64,000 nt of DNA from Fervidobacterium pennivorans DSM 9078 (lineage in GTDB: Bacteria > Thermotogota > Thermotogae > Thermotogales > Fervidobacteriaceae): contig NC_017095.1 of the NCBI RefSeq assembly GCF_000235405.2, forward strand, positions 1,575,501 to 1,639,500. The letters are read 5' to 3'. Positions within the stretch are counted from its first letter, which is position 1. Each line of letters starts with the position of its first letter. Under the pieces are notes generated by a model that saw only the letters and a list, made by a program, of their open reading frames with translations, made no database searches and was not told the origin of the DNA. The translations under genes were made by a program, and so were the position numbers. This document shows positions 43,446-55,277 of the stretch, piece after piece.

Positions 43446-44308
43446 GCCAACCTCACATTGTTTTTCAAAAGTTCAATATTCGCTCTTAAGGTTTTGTAAT
43501 TACTCAGCTGAGCTACACGCGAAAGAAGATATGGTGTGACTTGCTTACCTGTGATACCTTTCTCTTCGCATTCTTTTAACGCCTGTTTGATGTAAACTTC
43601 TACTTCGCTTTCTGATATAGCGTGCTCTTCAGGAATGGGATTTGCTACTAAGATAGTACCTTCTATGCCGAGTTCGGTCTTAGCCAAGTAAATTTTTGCA
43701 ATTTCCTCTGGCTTTTCAACCACATGGTCTAATTTGTAGGAAGATAGACCTTCGTAGAATATAGGGAATTTATCTGTTCTGTATCCAAGCACGAGTATCT
43801 GGAACGTCTCCATGAATTCGATAGTTTTTTTCACATCAAGAATGGACTTACAACCTGCGCTTACAACTATCATATCTGTCTTCGACATCTCCGTTATATC
43901 CTGTGAAACATCCCAGTCACCTACGTGTACGCCACCAATCCCACCCGTTGCGAATACATCTATACCTGCCATTTTGGCTATACGCATCGTAGCACTGACC
44001 GTTGTTGCAGCACTTTTCTTCAATGCAACCACGTAAGGTATCTCACGTGTGCCTATTTTCAAGGGGTCATCCTCAAGCATATGGCTGATTTCTTCTTCTG
44101 TCATTCCCACTATGATTTCCCCTTTAAGAACCCCTATCGTTGCTGGAACAACACTATTTTCTGTGCAGATCTGTTCCAGAGCCTTTGCTGTTTCTATATT
44201 GTGCGGATACGGTAATCCGTGAGCAATCACAGTGCTCTCAAGGGCAACAATCGGTTTACGTTTTTCGAGTGCATCTTTGACTTTAGGTGATATCTTTAAT
44301 TCATGCAT
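43400..44308 (-). CDS. psuG: Pseudouridine-5'-phosphate glycosidase
   Basis: PsuG splits pseudouridine 5'-phosphate into uracil and ribose 5-phosphate. The product (302 aa) has PIVALESTVIAHGLPYPHN (residues 19-37), the VVPATIGVLKGEIIVGM segment, and the ATGGIGGVHVGD and SAGCKSILD motifs of the family. The length is normal. The ATG at 44308 has GAGG close upstream; a longer frame begins with residues unlike the family. No psuK or transporter is adjacent in this window. Confidence 0.95.
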   Translation of the reverse strand: MHELKISPKVKDALEKRKPIVALESTVIAHGLPYPHNIETAKALEQICTENSVVPATIGVLKGEIIVGMTEEEISHMLEDDPLKIGTREIPYVVALKKSAATTVSATMRIAKMAGIDVFATGGIGGVHVGDWDVSQDITEMSKTDMIVVSAGCKSILDVKKTIEFMETFQILVLGYRTDKFPIFYEGLSSYKLDHVVEKPEEIAKIYLAKTELGIEGTILVANPIPEEHAISESEVEVYIKQALKECEEKGITGKQVTPYLLSRVAQLSNYKTLRANIELLKNNVRLACQIAKEITTLKLQG

Positions 44309-44399
44309 CTTCCTCACTCCTGTTGGCTTAGCTGTGTTGTCTTGTTGTGTTCTGATGTTAATTATAACATACATAAAACACTTCGGCAAAAATTGAAAA

Positions 44400-44436
44400 A
44401 GAAGGAGCCAAATGTTTGACTCTTTGGCTCCCCAGA
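44400..44436 (-). terminator. Terminator after the PrcB-like gene
   Basis: On the minus strand GGAGCCAAA and TTTGGCTCC pair around a 10-base loop and are followed by TTCTTTTTC. It lies about 55 bp after the stop codon at 44490 and before psuG. Confidence 0.8.
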
Positions 44437-44489
44437 TTAAAAGAATTAACTTCTTTTCGAACGATTTAGACGACTAGTTCCGCAGTTCT

Positions 44490-45320
44490 TCACTTCACAC
44501 TGAAAACGGCCCTAAACTCACCTAAGTTTTTTATATCCACTATCACTTCATACATGCCAGATGGGAATTTACCAAGTTCTATTGTTTTTGTCGGTGTTGT
44601 GAAAGCCTGTGTTACCATATCACCGGGACCTGGTTTGTAAAACGTGCCTGTTACCGTAATTTTTCCAGGATTCTTACCAACCGGATAAACGATGTCTGGT
44701 TCGTTTAGCTCTATTTGATACCCACCTGTTGGGAATGTCCCTGCAATCACTTGAAGTAAAACAATGTCATCCTTTGATACTTCTTCACCTTCAGAAATTA
44801 CTCTGTAACCTGCCTGGGTTCGAACCAATATTTTTATATTCGCACTCTCTTTATCACCATAAATTGGCACGCTTATTTCACCACCTGTAGTTGGTTTTGG
44901 TTGTTCAACGACTTGAGAATTGACATACAATGTATACTTTGCTGGAAGGATAACTAGTATCAAAGGTAGACGAATATAGTTTTTGTCACGTATCCCAGCA
45001 ATTTCTTCTGTGTATTCTTTCTTACCATCAAAACTTACCGCACGGATTTTGAAAGAAGTATTAGCTTGCTGGGTTGATAGAGGTTGGAACACCCAGGCTT
45101 TGAGGATGTATCCTTTACTTTCATCATCTTCAAAGAGCTTTACATACTGAACAGAAAAAGTCTTTGTCCCAATCGATTTAAACAAATACTCAGGCAATGT
45201 TGTGGTAAGCTTCTTGACAAACAATTCTATTCCCTGAGCAAAAGAAAGTACAGAAAAGACTACGGTAATAGCTAAAACGATTAACAAACAGATGATTCCC
45301 TGTGTTCTTTTTGTTCTCAT
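44490..45320 (-). CDS. Exported protein with a PrcB-like C-terminal domain
   Basis: The product (276 aa) has a signal peptide (GIICLLIVLAITVVFSVLSFA), a beta-rich N-terminal domain, and a segment from about residue 175 with the pattern of the PrcB C-terminal domain: FPTGGYQIELNE, PGDMVTQAFTTPTKTIEL. That domain occurs in bacterial protease-associated secreted proteins. The ATG at 45320 has GGAGG seven bases upstream. It lies 36 bp after the GGDEF gene. Confidence 0.7.
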   Translation of the reverse strand: MRTKRTQGIICLLIVLAITVVFSVLSFAQGIELFVKKLTTTLPEYLFKSIGTKTFSVQYVKLFEDDESKGYILKAWVFQPLSTQQANTSFKIRAVSFDGKKEYTEEIAGIRDKNYIRLPLILVILPAKYTLYVNSQVVEQPKPTTGGEISVPIYGDKESANIKILVRTQAGYRVISEGEEVSKDDIVLLQVIAGTFPTGGYQIELNEPDIVYPVGKNPGKITVTGTFYKPGPGDMVTQAFTTPTKTIELGKFPSGMYEVIVDIKNLGEFRAVFSVK

Positions 45321-45356
45321 ACCACATCCTCCTTTCTAAAGTTCGTGAAAAGCAAA

Positions 45357-46883
45357 TCATAAACCGGATTTTTTGCTGTTCTGTGAGTATTTATAGATTT
45401 TCTGTTCATACATCTTTTTATCAGCTTCTTCGTATGCTTTGTCAAAATCTTCAAATTGTGCGTAACCATACGAAAAGCCAATGCCAAGTACATTTCTGCA
45501 ATCGTTGTATAAGCGGTTTATAATCTTTAACACGTCATTTTCTTTTACAGATTTAAATATCAAACAAAATTCATCTCCACCCAATCGTATGAAATAATCC
45601 TGGCTTCTGATATGCGATTTTACAATTTCAGCAAACTTTTTCAGAACGCTGTCACCAAAAATATGACCGTATTTATCGTTGAGAACTTTGAAACCATCTA
45701 AGTCAAGTAGGACGAACGTTCCTCCTCTGGGAATTAGATCTATCACCTTTCGATTGTAAACGCCGGTTAAATGGTCGATAAGGTTCTCCTTCTTTAGTTT
45801 TTCGTGTGAAATAGATAGGTCCTTAAACTTCCTAATTGTTGCAGTTCCAACGAACACCAGAAAAACGAATCGACCATAATGGATTGTCAGTTCGTTTGTT
45901 TGGTTTGTGGCTAAAACATAAAATGTTTGGATTCCTGTGAAGTATAGGAACACGACAGGGAAATAGAATTCTATTAGTTTGTGCTTGAAGATGAAATAAA
46001 GTATGATAAACATTAAAACAAGGGAGTAAATCTGTGAGATTGTATCTGCAATGTGGATATATTTAACACTTGTGGAAAACATAGCCACGGATATTAAAAT
46101 AACAGGTATGGTTTTGAGAATGTATTCAAATTTTTTGTTGAGCCAAGCATTCCCTGTTGAAATGATTAATATAGCAAAAAAGAGATATGTTAAAACAAAT
46201 ACCGGACCTGTTACAGCAAATTCCTCGAATAGGAGGTAAAGCTCTGGGCTGCCAGAGGATTCGCGGTAGGTGAATTGAACAAGTGAAGCTATCATGAAGG
46301 CAGAAGCAACTACCAAGTAAAGGTAAACCCTTTTTTCTCGTTCATTAGCACTTTGGTAAGCAATCAAGAGCAAGTAAATAATCAAAGCAGTGGCACCAAT
46401 ACCAGCAATGGTTATTTTGTCCCTGAATAAATCTATTAAGCCTACTCTTTGAATAGCATATTCATAGGTTGCTAAATAAGGTTTACCATACAAACCTACA
46501 CCAACTAGGCCATGTAAAACAACAGTTATTCTGTTTGGTCTCTCTGGATACAATAAGACCTTTGGAACTCTAACTATTAAAGCCCTGGGCCAAAGATTTC
46601 CACTACCGTCCCCGAACGAGGCTGTAAGTACACCATTTACATAAACCTCGAACTTTGTAGCCAAAACTTTTTGGAAAACAATGCAGTTATTTATACCATC
46701 GTACTCAAAGGTTCCATTTAAAGTTACTTTCGAAGGTTTAGTTAGTTCAATATACTTCCCTATCTGAGCATCCCATTGTATAATTGGTCCAGCCGGTTCA
46801 TTTATCAAACCGAGAACAAAATAAAGAACACCAGATAACAATCCAGCAAGTAAAATCAATAGTAAAGATTTTGTTTTAAACAT
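45357..46883 (-). CDS. Membrane diguanylate cyclase (GGDEF)
   Basis: The product (508 aa) has an N-terminal membrane helix, a roughly 140-residue periplasmic part (with a jelly-roll-like HGLVGVGLYGKPYL motif of 7TMR-DISM sensors), about seven further membrane helices, and a C-terminal GGDEF domain. RLGGDEFCLIF gives the active site and the DLTGVYNRK-like start (DHLTGVYNRKV) marks the domain entry. It would make cyclic di-GMP. I took the ATG at 46883 with GGGGTG upstream; earlier starts (to 46925) are possible. Confidence 0.85.
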   Translation of the reverse strand: MFKTKSLLLILLAGLLSGVLYFVLGLINEPAGPIIQWDAQIGKYIELTKPSKVTLNGTFEYDGINNCIVFQKVLATKFEVYVNGVLTASFGDGSGNLWPRALIVRVPKVLLYPERPNRITVVLHGLVGVGLYGKPYLATYEYAIQRVGLIDLFRDKITIAGIGATALIIYLLLIAYQSANEREKRVYLYLVVASAFMIASLVQFTYRESSGSPELYLLFEEFAVTGPVFVLTYLFFAILIISTGNAWLNKKFEYILKTIPVILISVAMFSTSVKYIHIADTISQIYSLVLMFIILYFIFKHKLIEFYFPVVFLYFTGIQTFYVLATNQTNELTIHYGRFVFLVFVGTATIRKFKDLSISHEKLKKENLIDHLTGVYNRKVIDLIPRGGTFVLLDLDGFKVLNDKYGHIFGDSVLKKFAEIVKSHIRSQDYFIRLGGDEFCLIFKSVKENDVLKIINRLYNDCRNVLGIGFSYGYAQFEDFDKAYEEADKKMYEQKIYKYSQNSKKSGL

Positions 46884-47049
46884 GTTGTTTCTAACACCCC
46901 TTTTACTATTCCCACCCGGCATCACAAAAATGATAACAGCGCCTTAATAAATGTCCACACACGAAAATGTTCAAACCACTTTCATAGTGTATTATACCAC
47001 TGTTAAGATATTTTTATCAAGCCTACTTTAAAAAAGAAAAAACAACAAA

Positions 47050-47085
47050 AAAACAAAAAAGCCTCTGCTTTTCGCAGAGGCTTTT
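47050..47085 (-). terminator. Terminator of rRNA operon copy 1
   Basis: On the minus strand AGCCTCTGC, GAAAA and GCAGAGGCT form a 9-bp stem followed by a long T-run. It lies about 20 bp after the 5S gene. Confidence 0.85.
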
Positions 47086-47103
47086 TGAAGGGGTATTAGG
47101 AAT

Positions 47104-47222
47104 CCTGGGCACTACCTACTCTCGCAAGGGGTCGCCCCCTTACTACCATCGGCCCGCGGTGGCTTAACGGCCAGGTTCGGAATGGAGCTGGGTGTTTCCC
47201 ACCGCAGTATCGGCACCCAGGG
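47104..47222 (-). rRNA. rrf: 5S rRNA, copy 1
   Basis: The closing stem CCTGGG/CCCAGG bounds a 119-nt segment that matches the second 5S (60104-60222) throughout, except for a compensated pair change in one helix (AAGGGG..CCCCCTT against AAGCGG..CCCGCTT). It is on the minus strand, after 23S. Confidence 0.95.
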
Positions 47223-47244
47223 TCATTCAAAAGTGCATAGGGTT

Positions 47245-48990
<1,746 letters not shown>

Positions 48991-50049
48991 GATAGTGTTA
49001 ACTTGTAGTGATGAAAGAGTGTAATTGTGAAAGAATGCGATTGATATTGCCATTGTGCGTTTTCCAAAGATTCTTCACTACACAAAATCCTTGAATATAT
49101 TTCGCTAAGTTCTTCGTATTCTTCAGCCCTCGCTTGAGTCGGAAAAAGTCTTTCAACAATGAAAACTTAGATTCACATTGATTGTTTTTACCGAGCGGTA
49201 CCACTACGTGATTGATATTTCTGAACAACAGCTTTACTGCACTTTCATATGCACCAAGTCCATCAGTAATAAGTTCAATGTTTCTAGGTTTTGAATTACC
49301 AAAGAACTTCTCGAGCAATACTTTGACTTGTCCCATATCACGATACTTTGAGACATGCCAACAAAGAATTAAGTTAGTTTCGTGATCAACTAATAGCCAA
49401 ACATAGTACTTTTGTTCTTTGAACACAAGAACAGTTTCATCAGCATGAACTGAGAAAACATTTTCGATGGTAAATGTTGGAAAAAGTACAGAGAATAAAG
49501 TACACAATTTAATAACCCATTTGTATATGGTGACATGAGATACTTTGATATTAAGAGAATGAGCAAGAGAGCGATAAGACATATTGTGTTTCATATACAA
49601 AACAAAAGCCTTTAAGACGAAAAAGATAGGGAAGCGGAAATATTTAAATTTCTCAGGAATAAGGGTGACTGGTTCGGGGAGGTTAAAAGGTACTCTATCT
49701 TTGGTACGACAAGCTCTACAACGGAAGACAACGAAAGAGCGACGGACTTTGTAAATTTGCATAGATTTACCACAAGAAGTGCATTTGGGATAAGGGAAAG
49801 GGAAGTTTTTGCGTTTTTGAGAATGGGAGAGTTTGAAAGAATGATGGCAGAGTTTGCAAAGGAATTGTTGGTTACCGTATTTGTCATGACCGTTTTTGTA
49901 TAAGCTGGTGGAACCGCATTTTGGACAAGAGAGCGTTGAGTTGTTCATATCGGGATACCTCCTTTGTCGAGAGTTGGTTGGGGGGTGTCCCCTCTTTATA
50001 AGGATAATGCGGTTTTTGGAAAGTTTCAATACTTTTAGTTAACATTATC
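48991..50049 (-). mobile_element. IS6/IS240-like element, copy 1 (1059 bp)
   Basis: The ends are GATAGTGTTAACT at 48991 and, read inward from the other side, GATAATGTTAACT at 50049: 13-bp inverted repeats with one mismatch. The length equals that of copy 2. The flanks are different (TCCGTGGC in 23S, TTGAAGAA before infB), so there is no target duplication. That indicates a rearrangement through the element rather than a simple insertion. Confidence 0.9.
48998..49948 (-). CDS. IS6/IS240-like transposase with zinc-ribbon N-terminus, copy 1
   Basis: The product (316 aa) begins MNNSTLSCPKCGSTSLYKNG, a zinc-ribbon with two Cys pairs, then a second Cys-rich part (CTSCGK ... CRACRTK) and a DDE domain of the IS240 type. 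The catalytic residues are in SVHADETV (D), LITDGLGAY (D) and NNQCESKF (E). The ATG at 49948 has GGAGG nine bases upstream. The same protein is encoded by copy 2 with only a few substitutions. Confidence 0.9.
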   Translation of the reverse strand: MNNSTLSCPKCGSTSLYKNGHDKYGNQQFLCKLCHHSFKLSHSQKRKNFPFPYPKCTSCGKSMQIYKVRRSFVVFRCRACRTKDRVPFNLPEPVTLIPEKFKYFRFPIFFVLKAFVLYMKHNMSYRSLAHSLNIKVSHVTIYKWVIKLCTLFSVLFPTFTIENVFSVHADETVLVFKEQKYYVWLLVDHETNLILCWHVSKYRDMGQVKVLLEKFFGNSKPRNIELITDGLGAYESAVKLLFRNINHVVVPLGKNNQCESKFSLLKDFFRLKRGLKNTKNLAKYIQGFCVVKNLWKTHNGNINRILSQLHSFITTS

Positions 50050-50074
50050 TTGAAGAACTGAGGAGGTGGATTTA

Positions 50075-52147
50075 TTGGCACGATTAAGGGTATACGAATT
50101 GGCTAAGCAACTCGATATGGATACCAAGGAACTACTCCACGAATTGGAAGAGCTTGGTATCGAAGTAAAAAGCCACATGAGTTATATCGATGAGGAAACA
50201 GTTAACATTCTCCTTGATATATATAAAGAAACTCTCGATGAAGAGGAAGAACTTACACTCACTAAATCACGCGAACCTGTAAAAGAAAAAGTTGAAACCA
50301 AAAAGCCTCCAGTCCATATAACAGAGGCTGATCTTAAGCTTGATAAATTCGCCGAAAAAATAAAGGTACCTCAAAATAGAATTATACAAGATTTCTTCAT
50401 GAAAGGCGAAGTTCTCCGCCCAGGTCAAGCTATTTCCGTATCCTTAGCGAAAAAGATCGCTAAGATGTACGACGTCAGGTTAACATTTGAAGAAGAGGAA
50501 ACATCAGTAAAAGAAGTTGTTAAGCTAGAAAATCCTCTCGATGAACTCAAGAGAAAATTTACAGAAATATATGAAAATAACAAAGATAAACTGGTCAACA
50601 GACCTCCGGTTGTAACCGTTATGGGACACGTTGACCATGGTAAGACAACGTTACTTGACCACATCAGAAAGACACGCATTGCTGAAAAAGAAGAAGGCGG
50701 AATTACTCAAAGTATAGGTGCTTATCAAGTTATCGTCAATGGTAAAAAAATCACGTTTATAGACACTCCAGGACACGAAGTTTTTACTGAAATGCGAGCA
50801 AGAGGTGCACAGGCAACGGATATCGTTGTCTTAGTTGTTGCCGCTGACGATGGTGTAATGCCTCAAACGATAGAAGCATACAACCACGCAAAGTCTGCAA
50901 ATGTACCTATAATTGTTGCAATTAATAAGATAGATAAGCCAAACGCAAATGTGGATCTCACAAAGCAAGATTTGGTAACTAAACTCAATCTCATCCCAGA
51001 AGATTGGGGTGGGGATACAATTGTCGTTCCAATTTCAGCAAGAAATGGAATCAATATCGATACTCTTCTTGAAATGATTCTTTTAGTTGCAGAAATGCAA
51101 GATATAAGATGTATACCGGATAGTCCTGTAAGAGCTGTAACCATCGAAACAAGACTCGATAAAGGTTATGGTCCAGTTGCAAACGCCGTTGTCAAAGACG
51201 GAGTTCTAAAAGTTGGAGACTACGTTGTAGCAGGTAAAGTATACGGAAAAGTTAAAGCGTTGATAGATGACAAAGGTAGGCGAATCAAAGAAGCTGAACC
51301 ATCAACACCGGTTATGATAGTTGGCTTTGAAGAATTACCAGATCCACACAGTATCATTTACGTTGTTGATTCAAAAGAAGAAGCGATAGAAATCGTCGAA
51401 AAGATAAAAGAGATAGAAGCAAGAGAATTGAGAAAGAAACGCCAGATAAAACTTGAAGAGATACTCAAGAAGATGCAAGAAACCGAAAAGAAAGAAGTTA
51501 AACTTATTCTGAAAGCCGACACCGTTGGTTCATTGCAAGCACTTCAGAACGCTATAGCAAAACTTAGAACAAACGAAGTTGATATCGATGTTGTCCACGC
51601 AGCTGTTGGAGCTATCAATTCAAGTGACGTCATGTTGGCAAGTGCTTCTGAAGCAGTTATACTTGGCTTCAGAGTGAAAGCAGATAACCAAGCTTCAAAA
51701 CTTGCAGAAACGGAGGGTGTACAGATAAAAACATATACAATCATATACAAATTACTCGAAGAACTCAAAGCCGCTCTCGAAGGAATGCTCGAACCTGAAG
51801 AAGTTGAAGAAAAGACCGGAACTGGAGAGATAAAGAAGGTATTCAAAATACACAAAGTTGGAAACATCGCTGGTGTACAGATGTACGATGGATACGTGGA
51901 AAAGAATGGTTTTGTAAGGATATACAGAAATGGCGCACTTGTATTCGAAGGTAAATTAGAATCGCTCAAGCACTATCAACAAGATGTGAACAAAGTCAGT
52001 GCACCTCAAGAATGCGGAATTAAGTTCTTGAATTTTGACGATATAAAAGAAGGAGATGAATTGGAATTTTACATAATCAAGAAAGTACCAAGAAAGCTAA
52101 CAACTGTCACTGAACAAAAGCCTGAAGAAGAATTGGAAGCTGAATGA
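50075..52147 (+). CDS. infB: Translation initiation factor IF-2
   Basis: IF-2 is the GTPase that places initiator tRNA on the 30S subunit. The product (690 aa) starts [13 protein letters not shown], the IF-2N domain, and has the G1 motif [13 protein letters not shown]3 [11 protein letters not shown] and G4 [11 protein letters not shown], with C-terminal beta-barrels and a helical linker. The start is TTG at 50075, eight bases after AGGAGG, and fits the family's N-terminus. The IS lies only 25 bp upstream, so the native upstream neighbour and promoter (often nusA) are not here. Confidence 0.96.
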   Translation: MARLRVYELAKQLDMDTKELLHELEELGIEVKSHMSYIDEETVNILLDIYKETLDEEEELTLTKSREPVKEKVETKKPPVHITEADLKLDKFAEKIKVPQNRIIQDFFMKGEVLRPGQAISVSLAKKIAKMYDVRLTFEEEETSVKEVVKLENPLDELKRKFTEIYENNKDKLVNRPPVVTVMGHVDHGKTTLLDHIRKTRIAEKEEGGITQSIGAYQVIVNGKKITFIDTPGHEVFTEMRARGAQATDIVVLVVAADDGVMPQTIEAYNHAKSANVPIIVAINKIDKPNANVDLTKQDLVTKLNLIPEDWGGDTIVVPISARNGINIDTLLEMILLVAEMQDIRCIPDSPVRAVTIETRLDKGYGPVANAVVKDGVLKVGDYVVAGKVYGKVKALIDDKGRRIKEAEPSTPVMIVGFEELPDPHSIIYVVDSKEEAIEIVEKIKEIEARELRKKRQIKLEEILKKMQETEKKEVKLILKADTVGSLQALQNAIAKLRTNEVDIDVVHAAVGAINSSDVMLASASEAVILGFRVKADNQASKLAETEGVQIKTYTIIYKLLEELKAALEGMLEPEEVEEKTGTGEIKKVFKIHKVGNIAGVQMYDGYVEKNGFVRIYRNGALVFEGKLESLKHYQQDVNKVSAPQECGIKFLNFDDIKEGDELEFYIIKKVPRKLTTVTEQKPEEELEAE

Positions 52148-52154
52148 AGTGTAA

Positions 52155-52187
52155 AAATCCCCCAGATCGTATCCTGGGGGATTTTTT
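52155..52187 (+). terminator. Terminator of infB
   Basis: ATCCCCCAG and CTGGGGGAT form a 9-bp stem around an 11-base loop with TTTTTT after it. It begins about 8 bp after the infB stop codon and overlaps the end of the convergent gene. Confidence 0.9.
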
Positions 52188-53604
52188 ATCTGGTATTTTT
52201 GAGCATTTCTTCCATAAGCCTTAATTCGTATTCTCCATCTTTATCAAGCCAAACATTTTCAAAATCCCAGTTCTTCGACGAATCAGAGATATTTGCTTTT
52301 CTTTCAAAATTCACACCATCGTCTGAAAAAACGGATATACAATTTCCAAAGAGTGCTTTATCGGAAATATAATTCACAAAATAATTGAATCGTTCTTTTT
52401 GGTTCTTAAAAATCACCTTTGAAAAAACGTTATTTACCTCTCCGCCATCACCTAACTTGTATCCTATGTTATTTATATTTTTTGTATACACGTTAGCGTG
52501 AAAATAAACATCCTCTATCTTTCCAAAATTCTCGTAAAACACCCCATTCACGTTGTTATAACTTCTTATTTCCCCGTTGAAGAAACTTTCAAAAATCCTT
52601 CCTAAGTTTGATTCTACAATACCGCAAACTGAATTAAAAGCAGTTAAAGAACCAATCATCCCTGTCTTATCGACAAAACCTGTCTTCGAATTCACATAAA
52701 CAATCCCAGCAACACTATTTCCTTCCATTTGTCCATTAAAAATGCTCCTTGAAATAGTTCCATCATTTCTAAAAACCAAACCAGCGGCATTTGCAAAATT
52801 TCCATCGGTTTTGATTTTAAAGGAAGAAGAACTATTTTTAATCATACCACCAGATTTATTCCATGTGCATATCCCAGCGATATCAACGGAATAAAATCTT
52901 TCAAATGTAATTTCACCGTAGGTTTTGCAATTATCTATCGTTCCATCTTTTTCATTTTCCACACAAATTCCACTTATCAGATATAGTCTCTCATCCTCAA
53001 AAATTTCCGATGCAATCTTTCCTGAAAAAGTACAATTTTCTATCTTACCTTGATTTACAGTCGCGATTCCACCAACTTTAATTGCCAAAATTGTTACTGT
53101 ATTCGGATAATAATATCTAACCTCCGAACTTGCCTTTGGAGGTTCTTTAAAAAACAACTCAGCTGAAACTTTACAATCTTTGATTTCTCCTTGATTAAAA
53201 ATAGAGATACTTGAAGATTTTGCTCCAGGTACTATCACCAAGTTTTCAAAAGTTAGGTTCTTTATCTGACCAGTTGGCAATATCTTCTCAAAAATGGCTG
53301 AATTACCATCTTTATTCGGTGCGATTTTCAAATTCTTGATAACATGTCCATTTCCGTCAAGTATACCGCCGAAAACTTTTATTGGTTTAAGCTCAACTCC
53401 TGAAAAATCTAAATCATTCCCCAAAATAAAAAACTTTCCCTTTGTTTGTATCTTTGAAAGCGAATTAAATTGCTTCACTGTTTTAATGACAAATGGTGAA
53501 TCTTGTGTGCCGTTACCTTCGGTGAAAAATAACCGTGGATAGTATGTAAGAAATAAAAATAAAACAGACAGCAATACCAAAATTAATAACAATGTTTTCC
53601 TCAC
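52186..53604 (-). CDS. Secreted GLUG-repeat beta-helix protein
   Basis: The product (472 aa) has an N-terminal signal anchor (LLLILVLLSVLFLFLTYYP) and then a long run of short beta-helix repeats. It starts with GNGTQDSPFVIKTVKQFNSLS, GGILDGNGHVIKNLKI and further (G/N)-x-(I/V)-x-(N/D)C turns. Such GLUG proteins are cell-surface adhesin-like or binding proteins; no catalytic residue is visible. The start is GTG at 53604 with GGGGG about nine bases upstream. Confidence 0.75.
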   Translation of the reverse strand: MRKTLLLILVLLSVLFLFLTYYPRLFFTEGNGTQDSPFVIKTVKQFNSLSKIQTKGKFFILGNDLDFSGVELKPIKVFGGILDGNGHVIKNLKIAPNKDGNSAIFEKILPTGQIKNLTFENLVIVPGAKSSSISIFNQGEIKDCKVSAELFFKEPPKASSEVRYYYPNTVTILAIKVGGIATVNQGKIENCTFSGKIASEIFEDERLYLISGICVENEKDGTIDNCKTYGEITFERFYSVDIAGICTWNKSGGMIKNSSSSFKIKTDGNFANAAGLVFRNDGTISRSIFNGQMEGNSVAGIVYVNSKTGFVDKTGMIGSLTAFNSVCGIVESNLGRIFESFFNGEIRSYNNVNGVFYENFGKIEDVYFHANVYTKNINNIGYKLGDGGEVNNVFSKVIFKNQKERFNYFVNYISDKALFGNCISVFSDDGVNFERKANISDSSKNWDFENVWLDKDGEYELRLMEEMLKNTR

Positions 53605-53710
53605 AACCTATTCCCCCTTTGAATTTTATTTTCATAAATGCTCGTTGTAATTATACATAGTATATTATTTAATGTAAAAGCAACTAAAACAATAAAATTG
53701 TAAGAAATCA

Positions 53711-53743
53711 TGAGAAAAGAAAAGAAAAGAAAAGAAAAGAAAA
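53711..53743 (+). repeat. Pentanucleotide repeat (AAAAG)n
   Basis: About six tandem copies of AAAAG upstream of the secreted-protein gene (about 110 bp from its start). It lies in the promoter-distal part of that gene's upstream region. Confidence 0.8.
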
Positions 53744-53838
53744 CTCTAAGAAACGGAAGAGATTTATCAATATCTCTAATTTAAAGAATTTTCAACAAAA
53801 CAGTTGTTTTGATAAAATCTTGATTGAAAATGCTTGTA

Positions 53839-54897
53839 GATAGTGTTAACTTGTAGTGATGAAAGAGTGTAAGTGTGAAAGAATGAGATTGATATTACCA
53901 TTGTGCGTTTTCCAAAGATTCTTCACTACACAAAATCCTTGAATATATTTCGCTAAATTCTTCGTATTCTTCAGCCCTCGCTTGAGTCGGAAAAAGTCTT
54001 TCAACAATGAAAACTTGGATTCGCATTGATTGTTTTTACCGAGCGGTACCACTACGTGATTGATATTTCTGAACAACAGCTTTACTGCACTTTCATATGC
54101 ACCAAGTCCATCAGTAATAAGTTCAATGTTTCTAGGTTTTGAATTACCAAAGAACTTCTCGAGCAATACTTTGACTTGTCCCATATCACGATACTTTGAG
54201 ACATGCCAACAAAGAATTAAGTTAGTTTCGTGATCAACTAATAGCCAAACATAGTACTTTTGTTCTTTGAACACAAGAACAGTTTCATCAGCATGAACTG
54301 AGAAAACATTTTCGATGGTAAATGTTGGAAAAAGTACAGAGAATAAAGTACACAATTTAATAACCCATTTGTATATGGTGACATGAGATACTTTGATATT
54401 AAGAGAATGAGCAAGAGAGCGATAAGACATATTGTGTTTCATATACAAAACGAAAGCCTTTAAGACGAAAAAGATAGGGAAGCGGAAGTATTTAAATTTC
54501 TCAGGAATAAGGGTGACTGGTTCGGGGAGGTTAAAAGGTACTCTATCTTTGGTACGACAAGCTCTACAACGGAAGACAACGAAAGAGCGACGGACTTTGT
54601 AAATTTGCATAGATTTACCACAAGAAGTGCATTTGGGATAAGGGAAAGAGAAGTTTTTGCGTTTGTGAGAATGGGAGAGTTTGAAAGAATGATGGCAGAG
54701 TTTGCAAAGGAATTGTTGGTTACCGTATTTGTCATGACCGTTTTTGTATAAGCTGGTGGAACCGCATTTTGGACAAGAGAGCGTTGAGTTGTTCATATCG
54801 GGATACCTCCTTTGTCGAGAGTTGGTTGGGGGGTGTCCCCTCTTTATAAGGATAATGCGGTTTTTGGAAAGTTTCAATACTTTTAGTTAACATTATC
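53839..54897 (-). mobile_element. IS6/IS240-like element, copy 2 (1059 bp, with target duplication)
   Basis: The ends and length are the same as copy 1. Both flanks carry TGCTTGTA (53831-53838 and 54898-54905), an 8-bp target duplication as expected for IS6 elements, so this copy is a simple insertion. It landed in the upstream region of the gene at 54921, a few bases before its ribosome site. Confidence 0.95.
53846..54796 (-). CDS. IS6/IS240-like transposase, copy 2
   Basis: It is nearly identical to the copy 1 transposase; a few residues differ (for example KRKNFSF instead of KRKNFPF, and NLILSHL near the end). The zinc-ribbon and the D, D, E residues are intact, so it can be active. The ATG at 54796 has GGAGG nine bases upstream. 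Confidence 0.9.
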   Translation of the reverse strand: MNNSTLSCPKCGSTSLYKNGHDKYGNQQFLCKLCHHSFKLSHSHKRKNFSFPYPKCTSCGKSMQIYKVRRSFVVFRCRACRTKDRVPFNLPEPVTLIPEKFKYFRFPIFFVLKAFVLYMKHNMSYRSLAHSLNIKVSHVTIYKWVIKLCTLFSVLFPTFTIENVFSVHADETVLVFKEQKYYVWLLVDHETNLILCWHVSKYRDMGQVKVLLEKFFGNSKPRNIELITDGLGAYESAVKLLFRNINHVVVPLGKNNQCESKFSLLKDFFRLKRGLKNTKNLAKYIQGFCVVKNLWKTHNGNINLILSHLHSFITTS

Positions 54898-54920
54898 TGC
54901 TTGTACAAGGGGGGATTTAG

Positions 54921-55277
54921 ATGGATATTTCAAGAATAGACGGAAGTGGATATCTTCCAAGATGGGAAGATGAAATGAGAAGAGCTGTTGCTCAGAAAAA
55001 AGCAAGTAACACGATAAAAGAAACAGATTCCAGATGGGAAGATAATCCTGATCCAGCAGGATGGTATGGAACTTCAAACTATACAAAAACTCGACATGAA
55101 TTCGCAGGTAATTATTATTCAGAGCTTGAACCACAAGACAGAACATACATAACGTTTGGAGGCTATAACGAAGGGATAATATCAACCCAAATTGTAGAAC
55201 CAGACATTAGAAAAGTAGCTGGTGGTGGAGCACCGTGTGAATTTGATTACGATTGGACAAGGAAATATACCAAATAA
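54921..55277 (+). CDS. Unknown Tyr/Trp/Gly-rich 118-residue protein
   Basis: It has no signal peptide or membrane segment and is rich in Tyr, Trp, Gly and charged residues (SGYLPRWEDEMRRA, WYGTSNYTKTRHEF, YSELEPQDRTYITFGGYNEG). It ends VAGGGAPCEFDYDWTRKYTK, with one Cys after a Gly-Gly-Gly. The ATG has GGGGGG six bases upstream. It is the first gene of a plus-strand cluster with a 214-residue protein and a CPBP membrane protease. I do not recognise it; a peptide precursor is possible but unproven. IS copy 2 now sits directly upstream. Confidence 0.65.
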   Translation: MDISRIDGSGYLPRWEDEMRRAVAQKKASNTIKETDSRWEDNPDPAGWYGTSNYTKTRHEFAGNYYSELEPQDRTYITFGGYNEGIISTQIVEPDIRKVAGGGAPCEFDYDWTRKYTK

